Part shown: positions 50,819-60,427 of the stretch, piece after piece
Layout of the letters: each line of letters begins with the position of its first letter
Numbering within the stretch: position 1 is the first letter of the stretch
Source of the DNA: Candidatus Solirubrobacter pratensis
GTDB lineage: Bacteria; Actinomycetota; Thermoleophilia; Solirubrobacterales; Solirubrobacteraceae
Direction of reading: 5' to 3'
Assembly (NCBI RefSeq): GCF_000425945.1
Contig: NZ_AUEK01000012.1
Span: 62,001-126,000 of the forward strand
Length of the DNA stretch: 64,000 bases
The notes under the pieces: generated by a model
The model's database searches: none
What the model saw: only the letters and a program-made list of their open reading frames with translations
Told to the model about the DNA's origin: nothing
Position numbers and translations under genes: made by a program

Positions 50819-51000
50819 GCGCTGAGGGTAGACGTCCCCGTGAGCGCGAGCGCCGCCCAGTCGAGGACGTCCACCTATGCCGCGATGCGGGCGCGCCGGC
50901 GGCTGCGGCCGGTCGCCGCGACGGTGCCGGCGAGCAGGGAGCGCACGCCGGAGCCGCGCGCCGGAGACATCGTTCGGGCTCTGTCGGAATGCGCACGCGC

Positions 51001-52179
51001 ATGTCGGAACGCGAACATGTCGCGAATGTGTCAGTGTGCGCGCCGATGTTGGTCGTTGCAGTGCCCGCCATGGCGGCGGTGAGTACCCCTGCCCGCCATG
51101 AAGCGATCGTGCTGTCTTCGCGTCGTGCCGCCGTTCGGAAGGTGCACGCCCGCGAGGGCTCCACGCTCACAATCACCGTCCGGGGCCGCTCGTGCTCCGG
51201 CGCACCGCGCCTCGTCGCCACGGTCGACGGCAGGCGCGCGATGGCGATTTCCGTCAAGGGCCGTCGGTGGAGGACCGTCTCGCTCCCACACGGCGTCGCC
51301 GCCGGCGCGCACACCGTCCGGCTGCGCCTCGCCAATCCGCACCGCACCTCGCATTGCCGCCGCAGCCTGCACGTGCGCGGCGTCTCCCTCACCGCGAGCG
51401 GCGGAGCCGGCGCGCCGCAGGGCGGCGCTCCCGCCTCGCCCAGGGCGCCGGGCGGCGCAACCGGGGCGGCCGCGCCGCGCTGGATCGCCGCGCAGCGGAC
51501 GACGTGGCAGTGGCAGCTGTCGGGCACGCTCGACCAGAGCGTCGCGGCGGACATGTACGACATCGACCTCTTCGACACGCCCGCCTCCACGGTCGCGGCC
51601 CTGCACGCCCAGGGACGGCGCGCCACCTGCTACGTCGATGCCGGCTCCTACGAGCCGGGACGTCCCGACTCCGGGACCTTGCCCGCGGCCGTGCTCGGCG
51701 CCGGAGTCGACGGCTGGCCAGGCGAGAAGTGGCTCGACATCCGCCGGATCGACGCCCTCGGACCGATCATGCGCTCGCGGCTCGACCTCTGCAAGAGCAA
51801 GGGCTTCGACGCCGTCGAGGCCGACAACGTCGACGGCTACTCCAACTCGTCCGGCTTCCCGCTGACGGCGGACGACCAGCTGCGCTACAACCGCTTCCTC
51901 GCCTCCGAGGCGCACGCCCGCGGGCTGTCGATCGCGCTCAAGAACGACTTCGACCAGGTCGCGCAGCTGCAGCCGGACTTCGACTTCGCGATCAGCGAGC
52001 AGTGCTTCGAGTACAACGAGTGCGGCTCGCTCAAGCCGTTCACCGCGGCGGGGAAGCCCGTCTTCGAGGTCGAGTACGGCGGCGACCCGGCGAGCTATTG
52101 CGCGCAGGCGAACGCCGCCGGCTTCATGGCGATGGCGAAGCGGATGAGCCTCGACGCGTGGCGCCAGCAGTGCTGGTGA
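51001..52179 (+). CDS. Secreted GH114-type endo-alpha-1,4-polygalactosaminidase-like protein
   Basis: 392 residues from ATG 51001. The start is uncertain (ATG 50989 also in frame); the N-terminus is hydrophobic (VCAPMLVVAVPAMAAV) but has few basic residues, so export is likely but not certain. A beta-rich domain (residues 35-125, TLTITVRGRSCS, VRLRLANPHR) and a Pro/Gly linker lead to the GH114 barrel: WQWQLSGTLD, DIDLFDTPASTVAALHAQGR, DVDGYS-type NVDGYSNSSGFPLTADDQ and ISEQCFEYNECG. The catalytic acids are plausible in EADNVDGYS and SEQCFEYNE. It may degrade extracellular amino-sugar polymer. Confidence 0.8.
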   Translation: MSEREHVANVSVCAPMLVVAVPAMAAVSTPARHEAIVLSSRRAAVRKVHAREGSTLTITVRGRSCSGAPRLVATVDGRRAMAISVKGRRWRTVSLPHGVAAGAHTVRLRLANPHRTSHCRRSLHVRGVSLTASGGAGAPQGGAPASPRAPGGATGAAAPRWIAAQRTTWQWQLSGTLDQSVAADMYDIDLFDTPASTVAALHAQGRRATCYVDAGSYEPGRPDSGTLPAAVLGAGVDGWPGEKWLDIRRIDALGPIMRSRLDLCKSKGFDAVEADNVDGYSNSSGFPLTADDQLRYNRFLASEAHARGLSIALKNDFDQVAQLQPDFDFAISEQCFEYNECGSLKPFTAAGKPVFEVEYGGDPASYCAQANAAGFMAMAKRMSLDAWRQQCW

Positions 52180-52221
52180 GCTGACCGCCGGCCGGAGCCG
52201 ACTCGCTAGCGTGATCGGGCA

Positions 52222-52689
52222 GTGACGCGGATCCGCCACGCGGCCTTCGATGCCGACGCCTTCGAGTGGGAGGGGGTGACGGCGCGCGCCTACAAGGACG
52301 ATCCCGGCAGCGCGCGCGGGATGGCGTGGCAGGGCCTGACCCGCCACACGCTCGTGCGCGCGCCCGAGGCGGGCGTGAGCTTCGAGGTGCGCTACTTCGA
52401 GATCGCGCCCGGCGGCTTCTCGAGCCTGGAGAAGCACGAGCACGTCCATGTCGTCGTCGCCGCCCGCGGCAGCGGCCGCGCGCTCGTCGGCGACACGGTC
52501 GTCGAGCTCGCGGCGATGGACATCGTCGAGACGCCGCCGTGGGCGCCGCACCGCTGGATCAACACGGGCGACGAGCCGTTCGGGTTCCTCTGCACCGTCG
52601 AGGGCGAGCGCGACAAGCCCCAGCCCGTCAGCGACGCCGAGTGGGAGGCGCTGCTCAGCGACCCGCGCACGGCGCCGTTCGTGCATTAG
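52222..52689 (+). CDS. Cupin-domain protein
   Basis: 155 residues, GTG 52222. Cupin motifs: EIAPGGFSSLEKHEHVHVVV (first His pair plus Glu) and PPWAPHRWINTGDEPFGFLC (second His). It likely binds a divalent metal ion with His-His-Glu-His. Function unknown (could be a dioxygenase or a sugar-binding protein). Its stop overlaps the stop of the convergent dehydrogenase gene. Confidence 0.8.
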   Translation: MTRIRHAAFDADAFEWEGVTARAYKDDPGSARGMAWQGLTRHTLVRAPEAGVSFEVRYFEIAPGGFSSLEKHEHVHVVVAARGSGRALVGDTVVELAAMDIVETPPWAPHRWINTGDEPFGFLCTVEGERDKPQPVSDAEWEALLSDPRTAPFVH

Positions 52690-53711
52690 GGCACCACGGC
52701 GTACTTCGCCGGCACCGGCGCGTGGAGCCGGCCGGCGAGCGCGTCGGGGAGCTGCTCGAGCGTGATGCGGGGGCCGGCGAGCTCGGCCCACGGGTACTCG
52801 CGGGCGGCGAGCACGTCGAGCGCCTGCGCGAGGTAGCGCGGCGTGTGGTGGTAGGTCCCGAGCAGCGTGACCTCCTCGTAGTGCACACGCGCCGTCGGGA
52901 CGTTGAAGGACGTGTCGCGGGCACAGCCGCCGAACAGGTTCACGGTGCCGCCCGCCGCGGCCATGGCGACCGCGAGCTCCCACGCCTCGGGCCGGCCGAC
53001 GGCCTCGATCACGAGCTCGGCGCCGCGGCCGCCCGTGAGCTGGCGCACGCGCGCGACGTCCTCGGGCCCGCGCGTGGCCGCCACTGTCGCGGCGGCTCCG
53101 AACCGCGCCGCCTGCGCGAGCCGCTCCTCGTGCGGGTCGAGCACGACCGGCGCGCCGCCCGCGCGCGCCACGAGCGCGCAGAGCATCAGCCCGAGCGAGC
53201 CGGCGCCGAGGATCGCGACCGGGTCGCCGGGCCGCACCTCGACCGCGTCGAGCGCGTGCACCGCGCACGCGAGCGGCTCCGCCAGCGGCGCCAGCGCCAG
53301 CGGCAGGCCGGGCGGCGGCGGATGCAGGTTCCGGCGCACGACGCGCTCGGGCACGAGCAGCTTCTCCGCGAAGCCGCCGAGCAGGTAGAGGAGGTCCTCG
53401 CACAGGCTCTCGCGCCCGCGCAGGCACTGATGGCACTCCCCGCAGGGCGCCGAGTTGCCGCAGAACACCGCGTCGCCAGGCGCGACGCCCTCGACGCCCG
53501 GGCCGGCCGACTCCACCACGCCGGCGAACTCGTGCCCGAGCCGGGCGGGATAGCGCGTGATCGACGGATGCCCGCGCAGGACGCTCTTGACGTCGGTCCC
53601 GCAGCTGGCGGCGGCGGCGATCGCGAGCACGACCTCACCCGGCCCGGCGACGGGGTCCGCGACCTCCTCGACGCGCAGGTCGCCGGGGCCATGCAGCAGC
53701 GCCGCCCTCAC
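52686..53711 (-). CDS. Zinc alcohol dehydrogenase (sorbitol-dehydrogenase type)
   Basis: 341 residues from GTG 53711. Catalytic zinc ligands Cys in SCGTDVKS and His-Glu in GHEFAG; structural zinc site CGECHQCLRGRESLC; Rossmann GAGSLGLML. It belongs to the polyol dehydrogenase-like MDR group. It is the last gene of the sugar operon, overlapping the neighbouring dehydrogenase gene by GTGA. Confidence 0.85.
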   Translation of the reverse strand: MRAALLHGPGDLRVEEVADPVAGPGEVVLAIAAAASCGTDVKSVLRGHPSITRYPARLGHEFAGVVESAGPGVEGVAPGDAVFCGNSAPCGECHQCLRGRESLCEDLLYLLGGFAEKLLVPERVVRRNLHPPPPGLPLALAPLAEPLACAVHALDAVEVRPGDPVAILGAGSLGLMLCALVARAGGAPVVLDPHEERLAQAARFGAAATVAATRGPEDVARVRQLTGGRGAELVIEAVGRPEAWELAVAMAAAGGTVNLFGGCARDTSFNVPTARVHYEEVTLLGTYHHTPRYLAQALDVLAAREYPWAELAGPRITLEQLPDALAGRLHAPVPAKYAVVP

Positions 53712-54691
53712 GCGTTGGTCACGATCACCTTCACGCCCTCGCGGCTGCGCGCCATGGCGAGCGCCGCGCCCGTGTCCTCCAGCCCGAAGCGGTGCGTGAT
53801 CAGCTTCTCGGGCGTCACCGCGCCCGACTCGATCAGCGCCAGCGCGGCCCGCGTGTCGCGCGGGCCCGCGCTGTAGCTGGCCTGGATCTCGAGCTCCTTG
53901 AAGAAGACCTCGTCGACGACGAACGAACGCTCCTGCCCGGGCCCGGACGGCGCGAACAGCTGGATCACCGCGCCGCGGTCCGCGCACGCCAGCGCGAGCT
54001 CCCAGGCGGCCGCGGCGCCGGTCGCGAGCATGATCACGTTCGGCGTCCCGACCTGCTCCGCGCGCGGCTCGACGCCGCGTGCGCCCAGCTCCCGCGCCAG
54101 CTCACGGCGCGCCTGCAGCGGCTCGGCGAGCGTCACCGACGCGCCGCGCGCGACCGCCGCCTGCGCCGTGAGCAGCCCCATCTGCCCGCCGCCGATCACG
54201 AGCAGCCGCGTGCCGTCGCCCACCCGCGCGCGCTCCAGGCCGCGCACGCAGCAGGCGAGCGGCTCGACCAGCGTCGCCGCCTCGTCGCTGACCGAGTCCG
54301 GCAGCGGCAGGAGGTCGACGGCGACGTTGCGCGCCGGCACGAGGATCAGCTCCGAGAAGCCGCCCGGCTCGATCCGCGTCGCCTTGAAGGTGTCGCACAG
54401 CGTCTCGTGCCCGCGACGGCAGTGCTCGCACTCGCCGCACGGCACGTGGTGGTGGACGAACACGCGCTCCCCGACCGCCGCCGGCGCGCCCTCCCCCACC
54501 GCGACCACCACGCCCGCCGGCTCGTGCCCGAGCACGAGCGGGACGCGCGAGGCGAGGTACCACTCCATCAGGTCGCTGCCGCAGATGCCGCACGCGCGCA
54601 TCTCGACGAGCACCTCGCCGCGACCCGGCACCGGCGCGGCGCGCTCTTCCAGCCGGACCTCGCCGCCGCCGTGGTAGACCGCGGTCCTCAC
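53708..54691 (-). CDS. Zinc alcohol dehydrogenase (sorbitol-dehydrogenase type)
   Basis: 327 residues from GTG 54691. Cys in GICGSDLME, His-Glu in GHEPAG, structural zinc CGECEHCRRGHETLC and the Rossmann GGGQMGLLTAQ. Paralogous in plan to the neighbouring dehydrogenase. GTGA coupling to the isomerase gene. Two such enzymes in one operon suggest successive or alternative oxidations of a sugar or polyol. Confidence 0.85.
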   Translation of the reverse strand: MRTAVYHGGGEVRLEERAAPVPGRGEVLVEMRACGICGSDLMEWYLASRVPLVLGHEPAGVVVAVGEGAPAAVGERVFVHHHVPCGECEHCRRGHETLCDTFKATRIEPGGFSELILVPARNVAVDLLPLPDSVSDEAATLVEPLACCVRGLERARVGDGTRLLVIGGGQMGLLTAQAAVARGASVTLAEPLQARRELARELGARGVEPRAEQVGTPNVIMLATGAAAAWELALACADRGAVIQLFAPSGPGQERSFVVDEVFFKELEIQASYSAGPRDTRAALALIESGAVTPEKLITHRFGLEDTGAALAMARSREGVKVIVTNA

Positions 54692-55635
54692 GACGTGAGG
54701 GCGTTCGCGATCGCCGGGCCGAGCGGCGCCCGCAGCACGCCCACGTCGGTGATCAAGGCGGTGATCAGCTCGGCCGGGGTGACGTCGAACGCGGGGTTCC
54801 AGACGCGCGCGCCGGCCGCCGTCGCCACCTCGTCGGCGCTGCGCTGCTCGATCTCGATCTCCGCGCCGGACGCGGTCGCGAGATCGAGCGTCGAGCGCGG
54901 TCCGGCGACGTAGAACGGCACGCCGTGATGATGGGCGGCGATCGCGAGCGCGTACGTGCCGATCTTGTTGGCGATGTCGCCGTTGGCCGCCACCCGGTCG
55001 CACCCGGCGATGACGACGTCGATGTCGCCGCGCGCGAGCAGCGCGGGCGCGGCGCCGTCGGCCAGCACCGTCACCGGGATGCCGGCGTCCTGGAGCTCCC
55101 ACGCCGTCAGCCGCGCGCCCTGCAGCAGCGGCCGCGTCTCGCAGGCGAAGACCTCCACGGGCTCGCCCGCCTCGGCCTTGGCGTAGACGACGCCGAGCGC
55201 CGTCCCGCGCCCCGCCGTCGCCAGGCGGCCGGTGTTGCAGACGGTCAGCACGCGCCGGGCGTGCTCGAGCTCGGCGCGCCCGTGCTCGCCGATCGCGCGG
55301 CATGCCTCGACGTCCTCCTCGAGGATGCGCAGCGCCTCGGCGCGCCGGTCGGCGGCGCCCAGCACGCGCTCGACCGCCCAGCGCAGATTCACGGCGGTCG
55401 GCCGCGCCGAGGCGATCCGCTCGATCGCCGCGGCGTCGTCGCCCGCGAGGACGACCCCCAGCGCGCCCGCGACGCCGATCGCCGGCGCGCCCCGCACTGC
55501 CAGCCGCCGGATCGCGTCGACGACCTCGTCGGGCGTCCGCAGCGTCAGGATGCGCTCCTCGCCGGGCAGCAGCGTCTGGTCGATGATCTCGATCGCGTCG
55601 CCGGTCCAGGCGACGGCGGCCCTGAAGTCCTTCAT
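54688..55635 (-). CDS. mtnA: MtnA-like (methylthio)ribose-1-phosphate isomerase
   Basis: 315 residues. IRRLAVRGAPAIGVAGALGV (N-terminal domain), LTVCNTGRLATAGRGTALGV with the catalytic Cys, and GCDRVAANGDIANKIGTYAL with the catalytic Asp are MtnA/eIF2B-like motifs. It converts 5-methylthioribose-1-phosphate to the ribulose form; related sugars are also accepted by some homologs. It overlaps the kinase by ATGA. Confidence 0.8.
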   Translation of the reverse strand: MKDFRAAVAWTGDAIEIIDQTLLPGEERILTLRTPDEVVDAIRRLAVRGAPAIGVAGALGVVLAGDDAAAIERIASARPTAVNLRWAVERVLGAADRRAEALRILEEDVEACRAIGEHGRAELEHARRVLTVCNTGRLATAGRGTALGVVYAKAEAGEPVEVFACETRPLLQGARLTAWELQDAGIPVTVLADGAAPALLARGDIDVVIAGCDRVAANGDIANKIGTYALAIAAHHHGVPFYVAGPRSTLDLATASGAEIEIEQRSADEVATAAGARVWNPAFDVTPAELITALITDVGVLRAPLGPAIANALTS

Positions 55636-56831
55636 CCCCGGGAAGTCTCCTCCCGCGCGATCGCGGCCACCTCGGCGGCGGACGCGGGGCGCTCGAGCAG
55701 CAGCCGCCGCACGGTGCCGATGACGCCGCGGCCCGCGGCGGCGCGCGCGTCCTCCTCGAGCGTCTCCAGGTCCGGGACGTGCGCCAGCCCGACGACGCGC
55801 CGCGCCGCCTCGGTCGCGGCGAAGCCGGCGGCGTCGCGCCGCACCTGCTCGAGCCGCCGCTCCAGGTAGAGCTCGTTGAACACACGCGGGTCGACGACCG
55901 ACGGCCAGAGCGAGCGCAGCTCGGCCTCGAAGCCGTTCCACGCCTCCTCGAACAGCGTCGCGACCCACGCGCCGTGCTCGTCGCGGCCCAGCACCGCGTC
56001 GCGCGCCAGCGTCACGACGAAGTTCGCCCACAGCAGCGCGAGGTCGAACCCCACCGGCCCGTAGAAGCAGAACTCGCCGTCGAACGCGCGCGTCGAGCCG
56101 CCCGGGTGCACCATCACGCTGCCGGTGTGCAGGTCGCCGTGGATGAGCGCCTCCGCGCGCGTCATGAACGCGTGCTTGAGCTCTCCGGCGGCCGCGATCA
56201 GCTCCGGCGCCTGCAGCGACTTGGCGGCGTCCTCGAGCTCCGGCTGGTACCAGTTGCGCTCGGCGCCGGAGAACGGCTCGGTGAGCACGAGGTCCTCGGT
56301 GATCTCGCACAGCTCAGGCGAGATCGCGGCCGCGACACGCCGCTTGAGCTCCTTCGCCTCGACGCCGAACGGCGACGTCCGGAACCCGACCCGGCCGACG
56401 TAGCGGCCCATCTTGCCCGCCGCGCCGTCGTGGCGCTCACCGTCGGTCAGCGCGCCGCGCCAGACGCGGTGGTCGGACAGGTCCTCGACGGCGAGGATGT
56501 AGCGCTCCGGATCGAACGCGTGCAGCTTGGGGATGGACTCCGGCGCCCACTTGCCGTGCTCGGCGTACGCGCGCGCCTCCGCCACCGCGCGACGCGGCGT
56601 GAACGGCCAGCTCGGCCCGACCAGCCGCACGTAGGGCAGCGCCTGCTTGAGCACCACGCCGCGCCCGGCGGCGTCGCGGCAGAGGAAGACGAGGTTGAGG
56701 TTGCCGTCGCCGATCTCCTGCACGTCGAGCGTCGCCGTGTCGACGAGCCCGGCGAGCTCGTCGCGCGCGTCGATATAGCGCCCGACGGTCTCCGGCTCGA
56801 GCAGCTCGTAGGTCTCATCGACCGCGGTCAT
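55632..56831 (-). CDS. mtnK: MtnK-like (methylthio)ribose kinase
   Basis: 399 residues. The MtnK features are IGDGNLNLVFLC (ATP loop), ALIHGDLHTGSVMVHPGG (HGDLH catalytic loop) and AFDGEFCFYGPVGFDLALLWAN (DxE, MTR-kinase-specific block). It phosphorylates 5-methylthioribose or a similar sugar at C1. Coupled by ATGA to both neighbours. Confidence 0.8.
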   Translation of the reverse strand: MTAVDETYELLEPETVGRYIDARDELAGLVDTATLDVQEIGDGNLNLVFLCRDAAGRGVVLKQALPYVRLVGPSWPFTPRRAVAEARAYAEHGKWAPESIPKLHAFDPERYILAVEDLSDHRVWRGALTDGERHDGAAGKMGRYVGRVGFRTSPFGVEAKELKRRVAAAISPELCEITEDLVLTEPFSGAERNWYQPELEDAAKSLQAPELIAAAGELKHAFMTRAEALIHGDLHTGSVMVHPGGSTRAFDGEFCFYGPVGFDLALLWANFVVTLARDAVLGRDEHGAWVATLFEEAWNGFEAELRSLWPSVVDPRVFNELYLERRLEQVRRDAAGFAATEAARRVVGLAHVPDLETLEEDARAAAGRGVIGTVRRLLLERPASAAEVAAIAREETSRG

Positions 56832-57850
56832 CGCAGCCTCCGCACGCCGAAGGTCAGCAGCAGCGCGACCATGAGCACGACCCCCTTGACGAAGTCCTGC
56901 GTGTAGTACGGGAAGTTCTTGATCGTCAGGCCGTTGAGCATGATCCCGAGGAAGACCGCGCCGATCGTCGTCCCGAGGATGTTCGGCCGGTTGACCGCCA
57001 GCACGGCGTAGCCGACGAGCGCCGCGGCGACCGCGTCGAGCAGGAACGGGCTGCCGGCGCCGACGTCGCCTTCGCCGATGCGCGCGGCGAGGATGATCCC
57101 GCCGAGCGCGGCCAGCGCGCCGGACACGACGTAGGCGGCGATGCGCAGGCGGTCCACGCGCACGCCGGCCAGCCGCGCCGCCTCCGCATTGCCGCCGATC
57201 GCGTACAGCTGGCGGCCCCAGCGCGTGCGGTCCAGAACGATCCACAGCACGAGCGCGACGAGCGCGAACAGCACGATCGGGAACGGGATCTCGCCGAACA
57301 GCTTGCCGCGCCCGATGTAGAGGAACGCCGAGGTGAAGATGCCGTCGTATTCCTTGTCGCCGAGCACGACGCCGGTGGAGACCGACTGCCCGCGCGAGGG
57401 CAGCAGCTGCGCGCCCTGGAGCACGAACAGCATGCCGAGCGTGGCGAGCAGGTCGGGGACCTTCAGCCGCACGATCAGCAGGCCGTTGAGCGCCCCGATC
57501 AGGATCCCCGCGGCGAGCGCGACCGGCACGACCGCCACGGTCGGCCAGCCGAACAGGACCAGGCCGATCGCGCACAGCATCACCGTGAAGCCGGCGTTGG
57601 CGCCGATCGAGAGGTCGAAGCCGCCGACCACCATCGAGACCGTCACACCGAGCGCGATGATGCCGACGGTCGAGACCGACTGCAGGATCGAGATGATGTT
57701 GTCGACCGAGCGGAACGACGGCTCCGACAGCGCGAAGTAGATCGTCACGCCGGCGAACAGCGCCAGTAGGCCGAAGCGCAGGATCAGGCGCTCCGCGCCC
57801 GGCGCGGCGCCGACCTGGATCGGCGCGGCGGGCTGCTCGGTGGTGCTCAT
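56828..57850 (-). CDS. Ribose-type ABC transporter permease
   Basis: 340 residues, about ten transmembrane helices of the BPD_transp_2 family (VSMVVGGFDLSIGANAGFTV ... LLATLGMLFVLQGAQ). The EAA-like loop reads AIGGNAEAARLAGVRVDRL. It forms the membrane channel for a pentose or related sugar. ATGA coupling to both neighbouring genes. Confidence 0.88.
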   Translation of the reverse strand: MSTTEQPAAPIQVGAAPGAERLILRFGLLALFAGVTIYFALSEPSFRSVDNIISILQSVSTVGIIALGVTVSMVVGGFDLSIGANAGFTVMLCAIGLVLFGWPTVAVVPVALAAGILIGALNGLLIVRLKVPDLLATLGMLFVLQGAQLLPSRGQSVSTGVVLGDKEYDGIFTSAFLYIGRGKLFGEIPFPIVLFALVALVLWIVLDRTRWGRQLYAIGGNAEAARLAGVRVDRLRIAAYVVSGALAALGGIILAARIGEGDVGAGSPFLLDAVAAALVGYAVLAVNRPNILGTTIGAVFLGIMLNGLTIKNFPYYTQDFVKGVVLMVALLLTFGVRRLR

Positions 57851-59319
57851 GCGTTCATCGCCAGGGTCAGCTCCTCGCGGTCGGCCTCGGCCGCCGCCAC
57901 GTCGCGCACGACCCCGCCGTGCGCGAGCACGACGATACGGTCGGCGACCTCCAACACCTCGTCGACGTCGGCCGACGCGACGACCACGGCGCTCTGCGCC
58001 GCCAGCTCGCGCACCTCGGCGGCGATGTCGCGCCGCGCGCCGAGGTCGACGCCGCGAAACGGCTCGTCGAGCAGCAGCACGCGAGCCGGCGCGAGCAGCC
58101 AGCGGCCGACGACGACCTTCTGCTGGTTGCCGCCCGAGAGCGACTCGATCGGCGCCTCGGCGCCTGCCGTCGCGATCCCGAGCCGGCGGATCAGCCCGGC
58201 CGTGCTCTTGCGCTCGTCGCGCACGCGCGTGAAGAACCGCCGCACGAGCGCCAGCGTGGCGTTCGCGCGCACCGACCAGCCGGGGATCAGCGCCTGCGCG
58301 GCGCGATCCTCGGGCACGAGGTGCACGCCGAGCCCGATCGCGTCGGCCGGGTCGCGCGGGCGGATCTCGCGGCCGTCGAGCAGGATCCGCCCGGCGGGCA
58401 GACGGCGCAGGCCGAACAGCGCGCCGAGCAATTCGGACTTGCCCGCGCCGATCAGCCCGGTGAGGCCGAGCACCTCGCCCTCGCGCAGCTCGAGGTCGAA
58501 CGGCTCGCTCCCGGGCAGCACCCGCGCGCCCTCGAAGCGCACGACCGCCGCGCCGCCCTCCCGAGCCTTGGGTCGCGCCACGCCGGCGGCGAGCTCGCCG
58601 AGCATCGCCTCGACGATCCGCCCCGCCTGCAGCGGGCGCTCGAAGACCGCCTCCAGGCGGCCGTCGCGCAGCACCGCGACACGGTCCGCGAGCGCCTCGA
58701 CCTCGCCGAGCCGGTGCGACACATAGAGGATCGCGACGCCCTGCTCGCGCAGCCGCCGCACGATCTCGAAGAGGCGCTCGGACTCGGCGGTCGAGAGCGC
58801 CGACGTCGGCTCGTCGAGGATCAGCAGCCGCGGCGCGCGCGAGAGCGAGCGCGCGAGCGCGATCAGCTGGCGCTCGGACACCCCGAGCCGCGTGACGTCG
58901 TCCAGGAGCGCGCTGCGCGACAGCTCCAGGCCAAGTCCTTCGGCGACCTCGCGGGCGCGCGGCAGCAGCCGCCGCGGCGAGGCCCACGGTCCGTCCTCCC
59001 CGCTCGCGAGCCGGTCGAGCACGAGGTTCTCGGCCGTGCTGAGCCCTGGAACCGTCCACTCCGACGCGTGCTGGTGGACGGTCTCGACGCCCGCCCGCCG
59101 CGCGTCGAGCGGCGTCGCGAAGCGCACCTTCGCGCCGTCGAGGACCACGTCGCCGCGGTCCGGCGCGAGCGCGCCGGAGAGGATCTTGTTCAGCGTCGAC
59201 TTGCCGGCGCCGTTGGCGCCCACGACGGCCAGGACCTCGCCCTCGGGGAGGTCGAGGCTCACGCCGCGCAGCGCCTGGGTGGAGCCGAAGGCCTTGGCGA
59301 CCTCGTGCAGTGCGACCAC
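57847..59319 (-). CDS. Sugar ABC transporter ATP-binding protein (two nucleotide domains)
   Basis: 490 residues, RbsA-like. First domain: GANGAGKSTLNKIL, LGVSERQLIALARSLS, LLILDEPTSAL. Second domain: GLIGAGKSELLGALF, SLSGGNQQKVVVGRW and LLLDEPFRGVD. GTG 59319 follows the TAG of the binding-protein gene in a one-base overlap. Confidence 0.9.
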   Translation of the reverse strand: MVALHEVAKAFGSTQALRGVSLDLPEGEVLAVVGANGAGKSTLNKILSGALAPDRGDVVLDGAKVRFATPLDARRAGVETVHQHASEWTVPGLSTAENLVLDRLASGEDGPWASPRRLLPRAREVAEGLGLELSRSALLDDVTRLGVSERQLIALARSLSRAPRLLILDEPTSALSTAESERLFEIVRRLREQGVAILYVSHRLGEVEALADRVAVLRDGRLEAVFERPLQAGRIVEAMLGELAAGVARPKAREGGAAVVRFEGARVLPGSEPFDLELREGEVLGLTGLIGAGKSELLGALFGLRRLPAGRILLDGREIRPRDPADAIGLGVHLVPEDRAAQALIPGWSVRANATLALVRRFFTRVRDERKSTAGLIRRLGIATAGAEAPIESLSGGNQQKVVVGRWLLAPARVLLLDEPFRGVDLGARRDIAAEVRELAAQSAVVVASADVDEVLEVADRIVVLAHGGVVRDVAAAEADREELTLAMNA

Positions 59320-60398
59320 TAGCTCTTTGGGATCCAGTCCGCGGTCGCGGTGTCCCGCGTGTCGAGCTGCGGGAGCTTGGCCCGCAGCTGCTCGAGCGTC
59401 GCGATCTTGTTCTGGCGCAGGAACTCCTGCGTGATGACCGAGGGCTTGATCAGCACGTCGCGATCGACCGGGTCGCCGTTGACCTTCAGCGCCGCCGCCC
59501 GCACCGCCACGCGGCCGACGTTGGCGGGATCGGTGGCGATCGTCGCCACCCACGGGCTGTCGGCCTTCGTCATGACGGCGATGTCGGGCGTCGAGATGTC
59601 GGCGCCGTAGACCTTCACGCCGGTCTTGTTGGCCTGGCCGAGCGCGAGCACGACGCCCTTGGCGAACTCGTCGTAGGGCGCGAGCACGGCCTTGAGGTCC
59701 GGGTGTGCGGTGATGACGGCGTTGGCCTGCTCCTGCGTGTCGTTGGCGGTCGCGTCGGAGACCTTGCCGAACTGGGCGACCTGCTGAAGCCCCGGGTTGG
59801 CCTTCTTGACCTCCTTCCAGCCGCTGTCACGGCGGTCCAGCGGCGCGAAGCCCGCGACGTAGACGTAGCCGACCTTGCCCTGGCCGCCGATGCCCTTCGC
59901 CATCTCTTCGGAGATCGCCTTGCCGGCGTCGACGTCGCTCTGCTGGATCGACACGACGTCCTTGTTGGAGGTCTCGACATCGAACGCGACGACCGGGATG
60001 CCGGCCTTCACCGCCTTGTCGATCAGCGGGTTGACCGTCGAGGCGAGCCCGTGGTCGACGATGATCGCGTCGGGCTTCTGGTCGATCGCGCGCTGCAGGT
60101 CGGTCGCCTGCTGGTCGTTGTTGTTGCGCGCGTCGGAGATCCGCAGGTCGATGTTGAGCGCCTTCGCCTGCTCGCGCGCGCCGAGCAGCCACTGCTGGAA
60201 GAAGTCGCCGGACCCGAGCTGGCGCACGAGCGCGATCTTGACGCCCTGCTCGAACTTCGGCGGGAGCTTCGCCGCCGCAGCCGTCGGCGTGCTCGAGGCC
60301 GCTTCGGAGTCCGATCCGCCGCCGGTGTTGTCGCCGCAGCCGGCCAGCACGGCCAGCGTCGCGACGAGCGGAAGCATGCGCAGGAGTGTTCTGGGCAC
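59319..60398 (-). CDS. Sugar-binding lipoprotein of the ABC transporter
   Basis: 359 residues from GTG 60398 with GAGGT six bases upstream. The lipobox is LAVLAGCGDN. The rest is a periplasmic-binding-protein type 1 fold (KIALVRQLGSGDFFQQWLLG, PDAIIVDHGLASTVNPLIDK, KVYGADISTPDIAV). Ribose-class family; ligand unknown. First gene of the operon. Confidence 0.9.
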   Translation of the reverse strand: MPRTLLRMLPLVATLAVLAGCGDNTGGGSDSEAASSTPTAAAAKLPPKFEQGVKIALVRQLGSGDFFQQWLLGAREQAKALNIDLRISDARNNNDQQATDLQRAIDQKPDAIIVDHGLASTVNPLIDKAVKAGIPVVAFDVETSNKDVVSIQQSDVDAGKAISEEMAKGIGGQGKVGYVYVAGFAPLDRRDSGWKEVKKANPGLQQVAQFGKVSDATANDTQEQANAVITAHPDLKAVLAPYDEFAKGVVLALGQANKTGVKVYGADISTPDIAVMTKADSPWVATIATDPANVGRVAVRAAALKVNGDPVDRDVLIKPSVITQEFLRQNKIATLEQLRAKLPQLDTRDTATADWIPKS

Positions 60399-60427
60399 CT
60401 GGGGACCTCGATACAGTGGGACGGGGT

